Assembly: GCA_046336825.1 (NCBI GenBank) | Contig: JBKDFX010000152.1 | Coordinates: 1 to 11,895 of the forward strand | Reading direction: 5' to 3' | Source of the DNA: Ga0074139 sp046336825 | GTDB lineage: Bacteria > Bdellovibrionota > Bdellovibrionia > Bdellovibrionales > Bdellovibrionaceae | DNA: 11,895 nt | Shown: in pieces, positions 1 to 5,774 of the stretch | How the letters are laid out: the number at the start of each line of letters is the position of its first letter | Position numbering within the stretch: the stretch's first letter is position 1 | Position numbers and translations under genes: made by a program | The notes under the pieces: model-generated | The model's input: the letters and a program-made list of their open reading frames with translations, nothing else | Told to the model about the DNA's origin: nothing | Databases searched by the model: none

Positions 1-767
1 ACAAAATCCTTAAACGCCTTTGCAATATTAGTTTTCATATCTTCAGTGAGATCTTTGCGAAAAACAATGGGATCATTGGGAACTGGCTTTGAAAGTTCAA
101 CGATTACAACTTTTTCCTCCACATCAGGGTACTGAGTTTTAACAAGCCTTCGAGCGTCTTCGATTTTACCCTCGGACGGTGGAGAATAAAACGTGGCTCC
201 CGCATCCACTTGTCCCTGGTAAACCATAGAAACGACGGAGTCGTGCTTCATTGCAAATACTGTTTCCTTAGGTTTTATATTTTTATCTTTAAGAGTTTTG
301 AGGGGAACCAAGTAGCCCGATGTGGAGGCGGGGTCCACAAAGGCCATTTTTTTTCCCTCAAGATCTTCAATTTTTTTAATTTTGCTATCAGCACGAGTGA
401 TGAATTGAGCTTGGTAAGTGGCAGAACCATGGCGGAGGACCGTCAATCGTGCTTCAGCTCCGTATTTTTTATTGGCCAGTGCATAGCCAAATGTATTCAT
501 GGCTGCCACGTCAGCTCGCTTGGTGCCGAAAGCTTCCACCACTGCGACAAAAGACTGAGGGATCGAAACTTCAAATTTGTAGGGAGTATTTTTTTCTAAG
601 AAAGTTCGAAAGATTTTAGAATTATCTTCGATCACTTTGGCATCAACTGAAGGAACAAAATAAAGCTTAATGGGGTTTTTTTCGGTTCCCAGCTCTCCAC
701 GCGAGCCCGTACATGAGGTTAGAGCCATAGCTATCATCACAAGACCAACGGCAATCGCAGTTCGCAT
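1..767 (-). CDS. PhnD-like substrate-binding lipoprotein of a phosphate/phosphite/phosphonate ABC transporter (3' end outside window)
   Basis: The open frame starts with ATG at 767 and runs off the left edge after 255 codons, so the C-terminus is missing. The start has a good ribosome site, AGGAG six bases upstream. Residues 1-19 form a lipoprotein signal: Arg-3, a hydrophobic stretch and the lipobox LTSC with Cys-19, so the mature protein should be lipid-anchored at the periplasmic face of a membrane. The body resembles the periplasmic phosphonate-binding family: an opening strand (IKLYFVPSVDA), a segment with FGTKRADVAAMNTFGYA, and DPASTSGYLVP, which is the family's typical ligand-loop sequence. 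By family, it would deliver an oxyanion to an inner-membrane ABC importer. No permease or ATPase partner is visible, and any would lie beyond base 1. The ligand cannot be told from sequence. The gene is divergent from the HAD-like gene at 884, with 116 bases between them. Confidence 0.88.
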   Translation of the reverse strand, partial: MRTAIAVGLVMIAMALTSCTGSRGELGTEKNPIKLYFVPSVDAKVIEDNSKIFRTFLEKNTPYKFEVSIPQSFVAVVEAFGTKRADVAAMNTFGYALANKKYGAEARLTVLRHGSATYQAQFITRADSKIKKIEDLEGKKMAFVDPASTSGYLVPLKTLKDKNIKPKETVFAMKHDSVVSMVYQGQVDAGATFYSPPSEGKIEDARRLVKTQYPDVEEKVVIVELSKPVPNDPIVFRKDLTEDMKTNIAKAFKDF

Positions 768-846
768 GGAAGTCTCCTTCAATTTTAAGAATGAAATGAG
801 GCGGCTCTGTGTTAACAAACTTCGTCCCTCTGGCCAAGGAAAGTCT

Positions 847-878
847 TTGATTTTAGACTCCTTTCATGGCTTTATAGG
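847..878 (+). promoter_or_regulatory. Candidate promoter for the HAD-like/RsmI-like gene pair
   Basis: TTGATT at 847-852 resembles a -35 box, and TTTATAGG at 871-878 contains a weak -10 match (TTTATA, or TATAGG from 873). The spacing is 18 to 20 bases, on the long side. Transcription would begin at about 883-886, on or beside the GTG start at 884. This is a weak match found by eye. Confidence 0.25.
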
Positions 879-883
879 CCACT

Positions 884-1627
884 GTGACGCAACCCCTCAA
901 AACTCTTCAAGATTTAGTTAATTCCCTAGAGGTCGATCTCGAACAAGGTCAGTCTGTGCTGACCGTTTTTGACCTGGATTCCACACTTTTCGATGTGAGC
1001 CCCAGGATTCAACGCATCCTCGATGAAATGCGCCATCATCCAGAGGTTTTGGAACTTTTTCCAGAACATGTTCCTTTTTTGGAACACGCCAAAACGGAGA
1101 GAAAAGACTGGGGCATCAGGGACGCGATGATTCGTGCTTTTAGGAATAACCCGCCCCCCGTGGACTTTCAAAGGTACGCCAGAGATTTCTGGGCCCGGCA
1201 TTTTTTTACTAATGAATACTTACACTTTGATCACCTCGTCGAAGGCTCCAATACTTTTGTAAATCGTTTGTACAAAGCAGGATCTCACGTGGCCTATTTA
1301 ACTGGACGAGATTGGCAAAGAATGGGTGACGGAACAGTTGATGTTTTAAAAAAATGGGATTTCCCCACACCAAGTGAAAAAAATGTCAGTTTGGCTATGA
1401 AACCTGTCAAAGGAGCCGATGACTCTGAATTTAAATCAGGTTGGTTTGACTCATTAACGAAAAATCAATTTAAGAGAATTATATTTTTTGAAAATGAACC
1501 CGTCATTCTACATCGAGTGGCTGAACACCATCCTCACATTGAACTTGTCTACTTAGATACGACCCACTCTGGACAAGGACAGCCTTCAAGTCAGTGGCTC
1601 ACCATTCAAAATTTTAAAGGGTTTTAA
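884..1627 (+). CDS. HAD-superfamily hydrolase-like protein
   Basis: A 247-residue soluble protein with haloacid dehalogenase (HAD) features. Motif I is FDLDSTLFD with the nucleophile pair Asp-30 and Asp-32. Residues 40-130 look like a helical cap. Motif II is probably AYLTGRDW with Thr-140, and a motif III lysine could be Lys-173 (KPVKG) or a nearby one. The usual motif IV acidic pair appears as FFENEP (Glu-203, Glu-205) rather than Asp-Asp. HAD enzymes mostly hydrolyse phosphate esters, and the substrate here is unknown. The start is GTG at 884: an in-frame TAG at 875-877 excludes anything further upstream, and no clear Shine-Dalgarno sequence precedes it. The stop is five bases before the methyltransferase ATG, so the two genes are probably co-transcribed. 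HAD membership is secure; enzymatic activity is inferred. Confidence 0.85.
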   Translation: MTQPLKTLQDLVNSLEVDLEQGQSVLTVFDLDSTLFDVSPRIQRILDEMRHHPEVLELFPEHVPFLEHAKTERKDWGIRDAMIRAFRNNPPPVDFQRYARDFWARHFFTNEYLHFDHLVEGSNTFVNRLYKAGSHVAYLTGRDWQRMGDGTVDVLKKWDFPTPSEKNVSLAMKPVKGADDSEFKSGWFDSLTKNQFKRIIFFENEPVILHRVAEHHPHIELVYLDTTHSGQGQPSSQWLTIQNFKGF

Positions 1628-1632
1628 GTCTT

Positions 1633-2289
1633 ATGTTACAAATAGTTGCCACTCCACTTGGACATCCAGATGATATTTCAATACGCGCACTCTCAATTCT
1701 TAAAACCTGCGATGTTGTGATTTGTGAAAGCACGAAAGAAACATCAAAACTTTTAAGACACCACGGAATTTCTGGAAAGAGATATGAAGTCCTGGATGAA
1801 CATTCAAAAAAAGAAGATGTGGACGCCCTCATTGAACTTTGTAAATCACTGAATTGTGCCTTGGTCAGCGATTGTGGAACCCCTGGTTTCTGTGACCCAG
1901 GTGCTGACTTGGTTCGTATCTGTCGAATCAAGGGCATTGAAACTAAAATTATTCCTGGCCCCTCTTCACTCGCTGCACTTTTAAGTGTCACAGGCGCTAA
2001 AACTTCAGAATTTGTATTTGTTGGATTTATTCCCGCTGATAATGAAACAAGGGAAAAAAAATGGAAGGAACTCCAAAAAGAAACTCGAGCTTTTATCTTG
2101 ATGGATACTCCCTACCGGCTCACGAAAATTCTAGAGGAAGTGGAACGCCACTTACCTCAGAGAAAATGTGTGATTGCCGTGGATACTTCCTTGGAAAGCG
2201 AAGTCGTCATTGAAGGACGGGCTTCTGAACTTTTACAAAACTTAAGAGGTCAAAAAGCAGAATTTATTTTGTGGGTACAAAGAATTTAA
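1633..2289 (+). CDS. RsmI-like SAM-dependent methyltransferase (tetrapyrrole methylase family), short form
   Basis: A 218-residue member of the family containing RsmI, which 2'-O-methylates cytidine 1402 of 16S rRNA. Visible family blocks are IVATPLG (4-10), DISIRALSILK (14-24), SDCGTPGFCDPGADLV (79-94), PGPSSLAALLSVTGAK (108-123) and FVGFIPA (129-135). It differs from typical RsmI in several conserved places. The AEDTR block reads CESTK (31-35), the N of TPxGN is His-11, the ESPHR/ESTHR-like block reads DTPYR (158-162), and the RELTK-like block reads VDTSLE (183-188). At 218 residues it lacks the extra C-terminal segment of the roughly 280-residue E. coli enzyme. It may be a true RsmI that has diverged or a paralogue with another substrate. 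AAAGGG about 11 bases upstream is a plausible ribosome site. The last 13 codons overlap an inverted repeat that looks like a terminator. Confidence 0.85.
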   Translation: MLQIVATPLGHPDDISIRALSILKTCDVVICESTKETSKLLRHHGISGKRYEVLDEHSKKEDVDALIELCKSLNCALVSDCGTPGFCDPGADLVRICRIKGIETKIIPGPSSLAALLSVTGAKTSEFVFVGFIPADNETREKKWKELQKETRAFILMDTPYRLTKILEEVERHLPQRKCVIAVDTSLESEVVIEGRASELLQNLRGQKAEFILWVQRI

Positions 2290-2302
2290 TTCTGCTTTTT
2301 GA
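2250..2302. terminator. Probable bidirectional intrinsic terminator between convergent units
   Basis: A perfect 15-bp inverted repeat: TCAAAAAGCAGAATT at 2250-2264 and its complement AATTCTGCTTTTTGA at 2288-2302, with a 23-base loop. The A-tract, GC-containing core and T-tract arrangement reads as a hairpin with a U-run on either strand. It lies between the stop of the methyltransferase gene (2289) and the stop of the convergent DUF4097 gene (2312), and its left arm is inside the methyltransferase coding region. The stem is AT-rich and the loop long, so efficiency is uncertain. Confidence 0.6.
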
Positions 2303-2311
2303 GTATCTGAA

Positions 2312-3127
2312 TTAACGAATTTCCACATCACCACTGACAGTGTTTACTTTGTATCTTCGAATTCCCTGACCCGCGCTCTTATTTTGATTGTCGATATCCC
2401 CAGAGACCGTTTGAATATCGAATTTAATATCATTTTGCAGTCCTGGAAAATGAATGGAAACGTCTCCGGAGGTCGTGATGCTTTCAAGTTCCTTTGCTAA
2501 AACATTATCCAAATTGATATCGCCTGATACTGATTTCAACTGAACTTGATTTGAAGTGATATCAACAAACGAGATATCACCAGAAATGGAGTTGAGTTTA
2601 ATATTTTCTGGCTTGAAATTATTGGCTGAAAAATCTCCAGTCACGGTATTGACAATCAATTCACCCGAATAACTTTCAGGAATTTCTATTTTTAGTTGCA
2701 AGCTTTTAACCGCACTTTGATCTGGCTGAGTGATTGAGAGTTCTTTTTCAGATTCTAGAACCTCCAACAAACGAGGGGCCTTTTTTTTATTTAACTTTCC
2801 CCTTGCACTTATTTGAATATTATTTTTGTCTGGAACAGTTACGATTTCAATATCACCGTTGATCGTTTCAATTTGGATATTTGTAATTGAATTTTTGATG
2901 ATCCACTCATCTTTTTTTTGATCAGAATTTTGATCAGATGAATCTGCATCTAAAGACACATTGATGGTGGTCCCCCATTTTTCGGAAAAATGCTGGCTCA
3001 GCTTCTCTTCAATTTCAGGATCGGCTTCGACAGCTTTTTGAGCTGAATAGGCGGCCAAACTTATAAAAAGAGCTGACCATATAACACTTCCCAAAAACCA
3101 CTTTGAAATATTTGAAAAATTCTTCAT
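2312..3127 (-). CDS. DUF4097 family envelope protein with repeated SGD motifs
   Basis: A 271-residue protein with one N-terminal hydrophobic segment (about residues 10-30), either a signal peptide or a membrane anchor. A linker rich in Asp, Ser and Gln follows (58-74). The rest is a repeating beta-strand domain with the motif [N/T/S]GD followed by a hydrophobic residue at 90-92, 163-165, 182-184, 201-203, 220-222, 242-244 and 265-267. Four consecutive copies are spaced exactly 19 residues apart, as expected for a beta-solenoid-like fold. This is the pattern of DUF4097 (putative adhesin family; LiaG- and YvlB-like proteins), whose members are often encoded with PadR and DUF1700 genes. The biochemical role is not established. 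The ATG directly follows the TAA of the upstream gene (TAAATG), so translation is probably coupled. It is the last gene of its unit, followed by the hairpin at 2250-2302. Confidence 0.88.
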   Translation of the reverse strand: MKNFSNISKWFLGSVIWSALFISLAAYSAQKAVEADPEIEEKLSQHFSEKWGTTINVSLDADSSDQNSDQKKDEWIIKNSITNIQIETINGDIEIVTVPDKNNIQISARGKLNKKKAPRLLEVLESEKELSITQPDQSAVKSLQLKIEIPESYSGELIVNTVTGDFSANNFKPENIKLNSISGDISFVDITSNQVQLKSVSGDINLDNVLAKELESITTSGDVSIHFPGLQNDIKFDIQTVSGDIDNQNKSAGQGIRRYKVNTVSGDVEIR

Positions 3128-3712
3128 TTATGCTTCCTTTCGTTTATCGAGGACAAAATTTAAATTCCATATAATATAATCAATCACCATTCGAACCAGG
3201 GCACGTGTTGTGACAAACATAAATAAAAATGCGGCGACAACAACACCGACTCCAGCCAAGGAAGCTGAAATCAGCGCAGCAAAGATCCAAAATGAAAAAC
3301 TTAAAATACCTCCAGTGAAGCCTAAGCCTAAAAGCAAGAGACTCAACACTGCGCCGACGCCGACCAGGGACCATCCCGTGAGTAAGTAAGAAAATAACAG
3401 CAATCCAGGAATAAACATCACGATTATTGCAAAAGGAGCCAAAAGAAGTAGCCGACCTAAAGCTCTCAAAACAAAAGTCCATTTAAGTTGAGTTCCCTTA
3501 TCTTCAGAGTCAGACAGGAGAGCCTTTGTTTCATAGGCCATGGCTAGACTCTTGGGTGAACCCAACCGACTGCAAATCTCTTCTTCATTTTTACCACTCT
3601 GTAGCCCATGAGCAAAATGCTCTTCATAATCTCTTAAAATATCTTCGGTGTTAATGACACCACGAGATTTTAATGACTCCTTTAACTCATTCATAAATGC
3701 ACTTTTAGTCAT
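3128..3712 (-). CDS. DUF1700/HAAS-domain integral membrane protein
   Basis: A 194-residue protein. Residues 1-62 match the HAAS/DUF1700 N-terminal domain: a helical start (SAFMNELKESLKSRG), the acidic DYEEHFAHGLQSGK block and EEEICSRLGSPKSLA. Residues 80-170 are strongly hydrophobic and hold three or four membrane segments, with Gly-rich stretches. The C-terminus is basic (DKRKEA) and probably cytoplasmic. DUF1700 proteins are commonly the partner of an adjacent PadR regulator and a DUF4097 protein, and are thought to act in membrane-linked signalling. The role here is inferred from that association. Its ATG overlaps the padR stop codon by four bases (ATGA), and its stop abuts the next ATG, so the three genes are probably translated together from one mRNA. 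No cytoplasmic catalytic motif is seen. Confidence 0.87.
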   Translation of the reverse strand: MTKSAFMNELKESLKSRGVINTEDILRDYEEHFAHGLQSGKNEEEICSRLGSPKSLAMAYETKALLSDSEDKGTQLKWTFVLRALGRLLLLAPFAIIVMFIPGLLLFSYLLTGWSLVGVGAVLSLLLLGLGFTGGILSFSFWIFAALISASLAGVGVVVAAFLFMFVTTRALVRMVIDYIIWNLNFVLDKRKEA

Positions 3713-4026
3713 GATTTCCCTCGTCCAATTAATTGTTCAATTTGTAAATTAAATTCGTTCCATTCCTTGAGCTGCTGCTTTTGAAATTCAATTCCCTTTT
3801 TAGTTATCCGATAATATTTTCGAGGGGGCCCCCCTGAGGACTCTTGCAGATAAGTTTCGAACAAACTTTCATCCGTTAATCTTCGCAAGATGGGATAGAG
3901 GGTGCCTTCAGAAATTTCGAGGACTTTGGATATCTCCTCGACGAGCTCGTAGCCGTAATAATCCCGACGACCGATCATCGTGAGAACACAAAGCTCAAGA
4001 ATGCCTTTTTTAAACTGTGGATTCAT
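3709..4026 (-). CDS. PadR family transcriptional regulator
   Basis: A 105-residue winged-helix regulator of the short PadR type. Family marks are FKKGILELCVLTMI (5-18), DYYGYELVEEI (22-32), the recognition-helix block EGTLYPILRRL (40-50), and the wing GPPRKYYRITKKG (66-78). A short C-terminal dimerisation helix follows. PadR proteins usually repress their own operon and respond to small molecules or envelope-active compounds; the inducer here is unknown. It heads an operon with the DUF1700 and DUF4097 genes. A 27-bp palindrome directly upstream (4027-4053) is the likely operator. No convincing Shine-Dalgarno sequence precedes the ATG, because the palindrome occupies that space. The ATG is supported by the conserved N-terminus starting right at MNPQFKKG. 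Confidence 0.93.
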   Translation of the reverse strand: MNPQFKKGILELCVLTMIGRRDYYGYELVEEISKVLEISEGTLYPILRRLTDESLFETYLQESSGGPPRKYYRITKKGIEFQKQQLKEWNEFNLQIEQLIGRGKS

Positions 4027-4053
4027 CCAGTACTGTGTAATACAAAGTACTGG
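4027..4053. promoter_or_regulatory. Palindromic operator candidate for the PadR regulator
   Basis: A 27-base palindrome centred on A4040. The arms CCAGTACT (4027-4034) and AGTACTGG (4046-4053) pair perfectly, and the inner TGTA/TACA (4036-4039, 4041-4044) also pairs. Only the 4035/4045 position mismatches, giving 12 of 13 base pairs. It abuts the padR start codon with no gap. This size and symmetry suit a dimeric winged-helix repressor. In the mRNA it could also fold into a hairpin that blocks initiation. Confidence 0.7.
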
Positions 4054-4068
4054 GCCATGTAAAGTAGT

Positions 4069-4098
4069 ATTTTAATAATAAATGAAATTTTTAATCAA
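4069..4098 (-). promoter_or_regulatory. Candidate promoter of the padR operon
   Basis: Read on the minus strand, TTGATT (4093-4098) and TAAAAT (4069-4074) resemble the -35 and -10 boxes, 18 bases apart. Transcription would start near 4062, leaving about 36 bases of leader that contain the whole palindrome. A second possibility lies closer to the gene: TTTACA at about 4058-4063 with TATTAC inside the palindrome, though their 15-base spacing is short. In that case the operator would overlap the promoter itself. Confidence 0.4.
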
Positions 4099-4180
4099 AA
4101 GTGTATTTTAAACCCAAACCACCCATGAACTCGGCTGAAGTTTCAGGAAAAATAGAGAGGCCTGGTGCGATTTCAAAAAA
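4091..4180 (-). pseudogene. Possible remnant of an outer-membrane beta-barrel C-terminus
   Basis: Downstream of the protease stop, in the same frame but after two stops (TGA 4187-4189 and TAA 4181-4183), 29 codons run open to a TAA at 4091-4093. They read FFEIAPGLSIF, then ETSAEFMG, then GLGLKYTFD. The final stretch alternates hydrophobic and polar residues and is rich in Gly and aromatics, like the last strand of an outer-membrane barrel. There is no start codon or ribosome site of its own. It may be debris of a duplicated or replaced protease tail, or chance. Confidence 0.3.
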
Positions 4181-4186
4181 TTAACT

Positions 4187-5290
4187 TCATAGTGAAACTC
4201 CAATCCCAACTGTGCTGTAGGATTCATTTTCAATTTCGAATACAGATAATTTCAAAAAAAGAGGAAACCAAGAGGCCTTAAATTCAAGGGAAGCCCCGGG
4301 TGCGAATTTTTCAGTTTTTTGTATCAAGTCTGTCGGATTCTGAAATCGAAACTTAATGACATCAAGACTCGGGATAATTCTATAATTTTGAATGGGATCT
4401 TTTGTTGATACGAAAAAGTTCCATCCCATTCCGTACTGAGTAAAAGCTTCTTTGGTATCTAAGTTAGTATCTAGATAAAGCCTTAATCGATCCCAAACAT
4501 CCACATTCAAGCCTATGTTCCAATAGGACTTTGTTTCTCCATCACGATTTTTTCTATAGCTAGGACTGGCATAGAGGAAGTAGAGGTTGGCGTTAGAGCT
4601 CGAGTCACTCCAATGATTTTTTTGTACAACTTGGGATTTTTGACGATCCAATAATGAATAAATTTGTAAGTGATTAGAAAAAAAACCAAGATCTCCTGAA
4701 AATCGATCCACTCGCTTTTTTGATACGACACCTATAAGATGACCATCAGAATTAAAAACAGGCCCACCCGAATTTCCTGGGCTGACAGACATGTCAGAGA
4801 CAAATCCTTTTGTACTGACCTTGGACACAACACCACTGGATATCACATGGACATAATCAGAATTTAAAAGACTTCGTATATTGAATTGAGAAGGTACGAC
4901 TGGATGTCCAATTGTAGCAATGCTCTGACCTTCGAATATAAATTGAATACGTGGCAATATTTTAATCAAAGGTCTTTGAGCTGCAGAACCAATCCGCAAA
5001 AGAGCCAGATCCGAGCTCGAGTCCATTTGAATTCGCTCTGCCTCAAATTTTTCCCAATTCTTATTAATAAAAAAAACAGTTATTAGGCGCATGTTATCAA
5101 CACAGTGGGCAGCTGTTAAAATAACATCAGATTGAATAAGTGCTCCTGAACACACAGACCCACCTGAAATAATCACAGGTATACTGGATCTCTGTGACTC
5201 ATAAACTTTAACCCAATCAGAGGCTAAAACCCATTGAACCTTCAAAAAGCTAACGAGGAAAAAAGTGAGGCCTCTAACGATGAAATTCAT
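4187..5290 (-). CDS. Secreted trypsin-like serine protease (S1 family) with beta-rich C-terminal domain
   Basis: Numbered from ATG 5290 (367 residues). Residues 1-23 form a signal peptide ending in VLA, giving export across the inner membrane. The chymotrypsin-fold domain spans about 30-215. The catalytic triad is His-62 in TAAHC, Asp-94 in SSDLALLRI, and Ser-174 in SPGNSGGPVF; Cys-47 and Cys-63 sit where the conserved disulfide beside the histidine occurs. Residues 230-367 are a second domain of alternating strands (YWNIGLNVDVW, RLRLYLDTN, YGMGWNFFVS, and the end YSTVGIGVSL) resembling a small membrane barrel or a beta-sandwich. An in-frame ATG at 5320 would add ten residues ahead of the signal peptide. 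Neither start has a clear Shine-Dalgarno sequence. The 5290 start overlaps the end of cysE by 17 bases, so translation is probably coupled. The protease substrate is unknown. Confidence 0.85.
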   Translation of the reverse strand: MNFIVRGLTFFLVSFLKVQWVLASDWVKVYESQRSSIPVIISGGSVCSGALIQSDVILTAAHCVDNMRLITVFFINKNWEKFEAERIQMDSSSDLALLRIGSAAQRPLIKILPRIQFIFEGQSIATIGHPVVPSQFNIRSLLNSDYVHVISSGVVSKVSTKGFVSDMSVSPGNSGGPVFNSDGHLIGVVSKKRVDRFSGDLGFFSNHLQIYSLLDRQKSQVVQKNHWSDSSSNANLYFLYASPSYRKNRDGETKSYWNIGLNVDVWDRLRLYLDTNLDTKEAFTQYGMGWNFFVSTKDPIQNYRIIPSLDVIKFRFQNPTDLIQKTEKFAPGASLEFKASWFPLFLKLSVFEIENESYSTVGIGVSL

Positions 5291-5774
5291 TGAGTTTGAC
5301 CGTGGTTTTAGGTTCCACATTTTTTGTCACAACGGCGTTGGCACCGATGCGAGCATCATCTCCAATCAGAACAGGCCCTAAAACTTTGGCTCCTGTGCCT
5401 ATCATAACTCGATTTCCCACTGTGGGATGCCGCTTGATGGGATCAAAACGCAAACCGCCCAAAGTCACTCCATGAAAGATGATACAGTTATCTCCAATTT
5501 CAGCAGTTTCACCAATAACAACACCCATACCATGATCGATGACTAAACACTTTCCGATTTTGGCTCCTGGATGAATTTCAATTCCTGTTAAAGCACGGGC
5601 CAATTCTGAAATAAATCTCGCCAAGAAAAACAATTTATTTTCATATAAGGCATGGGCTAAACGATAAAGCAGAAGTGCTTTTGGCCCTGGATATAAAAAT
5701 AATATTTCCCAAAATGATTTCGCAGCTGGATCGTAATTTCGATAGGCCTGTATGTGTTCAATCAAAGATCTCAT
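5274..5774 (-). CDS. cysE: Serine O-acetyltransferase, short form with atypical C-terminus
   Basis: A 166-residue enzyme of the hexapeptide-repeat acetyltransferase fold that makes O-acetyl-L-serine from serine and acetyl-CoA, the first committed step of cysteine synthesis in the cytoplasm. Diagnostic blocks are IEIHPGAKIG, DHGMGVVIGETAEIGDNC (containing the catalytic Asp-His pair), FHGVTLGG, and KRHPTVGNRVMIGTGAKVLG, then GDDARIGANAVVTKNV. The family normally continues with a VxGxPAR-type turn and a tail. Here the protein ends TTVKLNEFHR, so the final coil and the tail that in other bacteria bind cysteine synthase and take part in feedback control are missing or replaced. The N-terminal helical domain is short, as in many non-enteric CysE proteins. 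The ATG overlaps the lipoprotein stop by four bases (ATGA). No cysK is visible in the window. Confidence 0.9.
   Translation of the reverse strand: MRSLIEHIQAYRNYDPAAKSFWEILFLYPGPKALLLYRLAHALYENKLFFLARFISELARALTGIEIHPGAKIGKCLVIDHGMGVVIGETAEIGDNCIIFHGVTLGGLRFDPIKRHPTVGNRVMIGTGAKVLGPVLIGDDARIGANAVVTKNVEPKTTVKLNEFHR

Noticed and set aside
210..599. A 129-codon open frame on the plus strand
   Set aside because: It lies antisense to the well-supported PhnD-like lipoprotein, has no family features and no ribosome site, and is a shadow of that gene.
768..840. A promoter for the PhnD-like gene around TTAACA/TAAAAT on the minus strand
   Set aside because: The boxes are spaced about 22 to 25 bases apart, and a start after TAAAAT would cut into the ribosome site.
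1614..1991. A 125-codon minus-strand frame opposite the methyltransferase
   Set aside because: It is antisense to conserved family blocks of the methyltransferase and its translation has no recognisable domain.
3180..3482. A 100-codon minus-strand frame inside the DUF1700 gene
   Set aside because: It is an alternate frame of a membrane-protein gene; its composition follows from the GC-poor hydrophobic codons of the real frame.
4181..4189. Stop-codon readthrough or selenocysteine at the protease TGA, to add the barrel-like tail
   Set aside because: A second stop (TAA) follows one codon later, so a single recoding event could not join the tail, and the protease already ends with a plausible strand.
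4136..4189. A terminator after the protease from TGAAGTT (4136-4142) and AACTTCA (4183-4189)
   Set aside because: Only seven base pairs with a 40-base loop and no adjacent U-run; too weak to call.
5274..5320. A frameshift restoring a normal CysE tail
   Set aside because: Reading the other two frames across the end gives no VxGxPAR-like sequence, so a simple base error does not recover the family ending.
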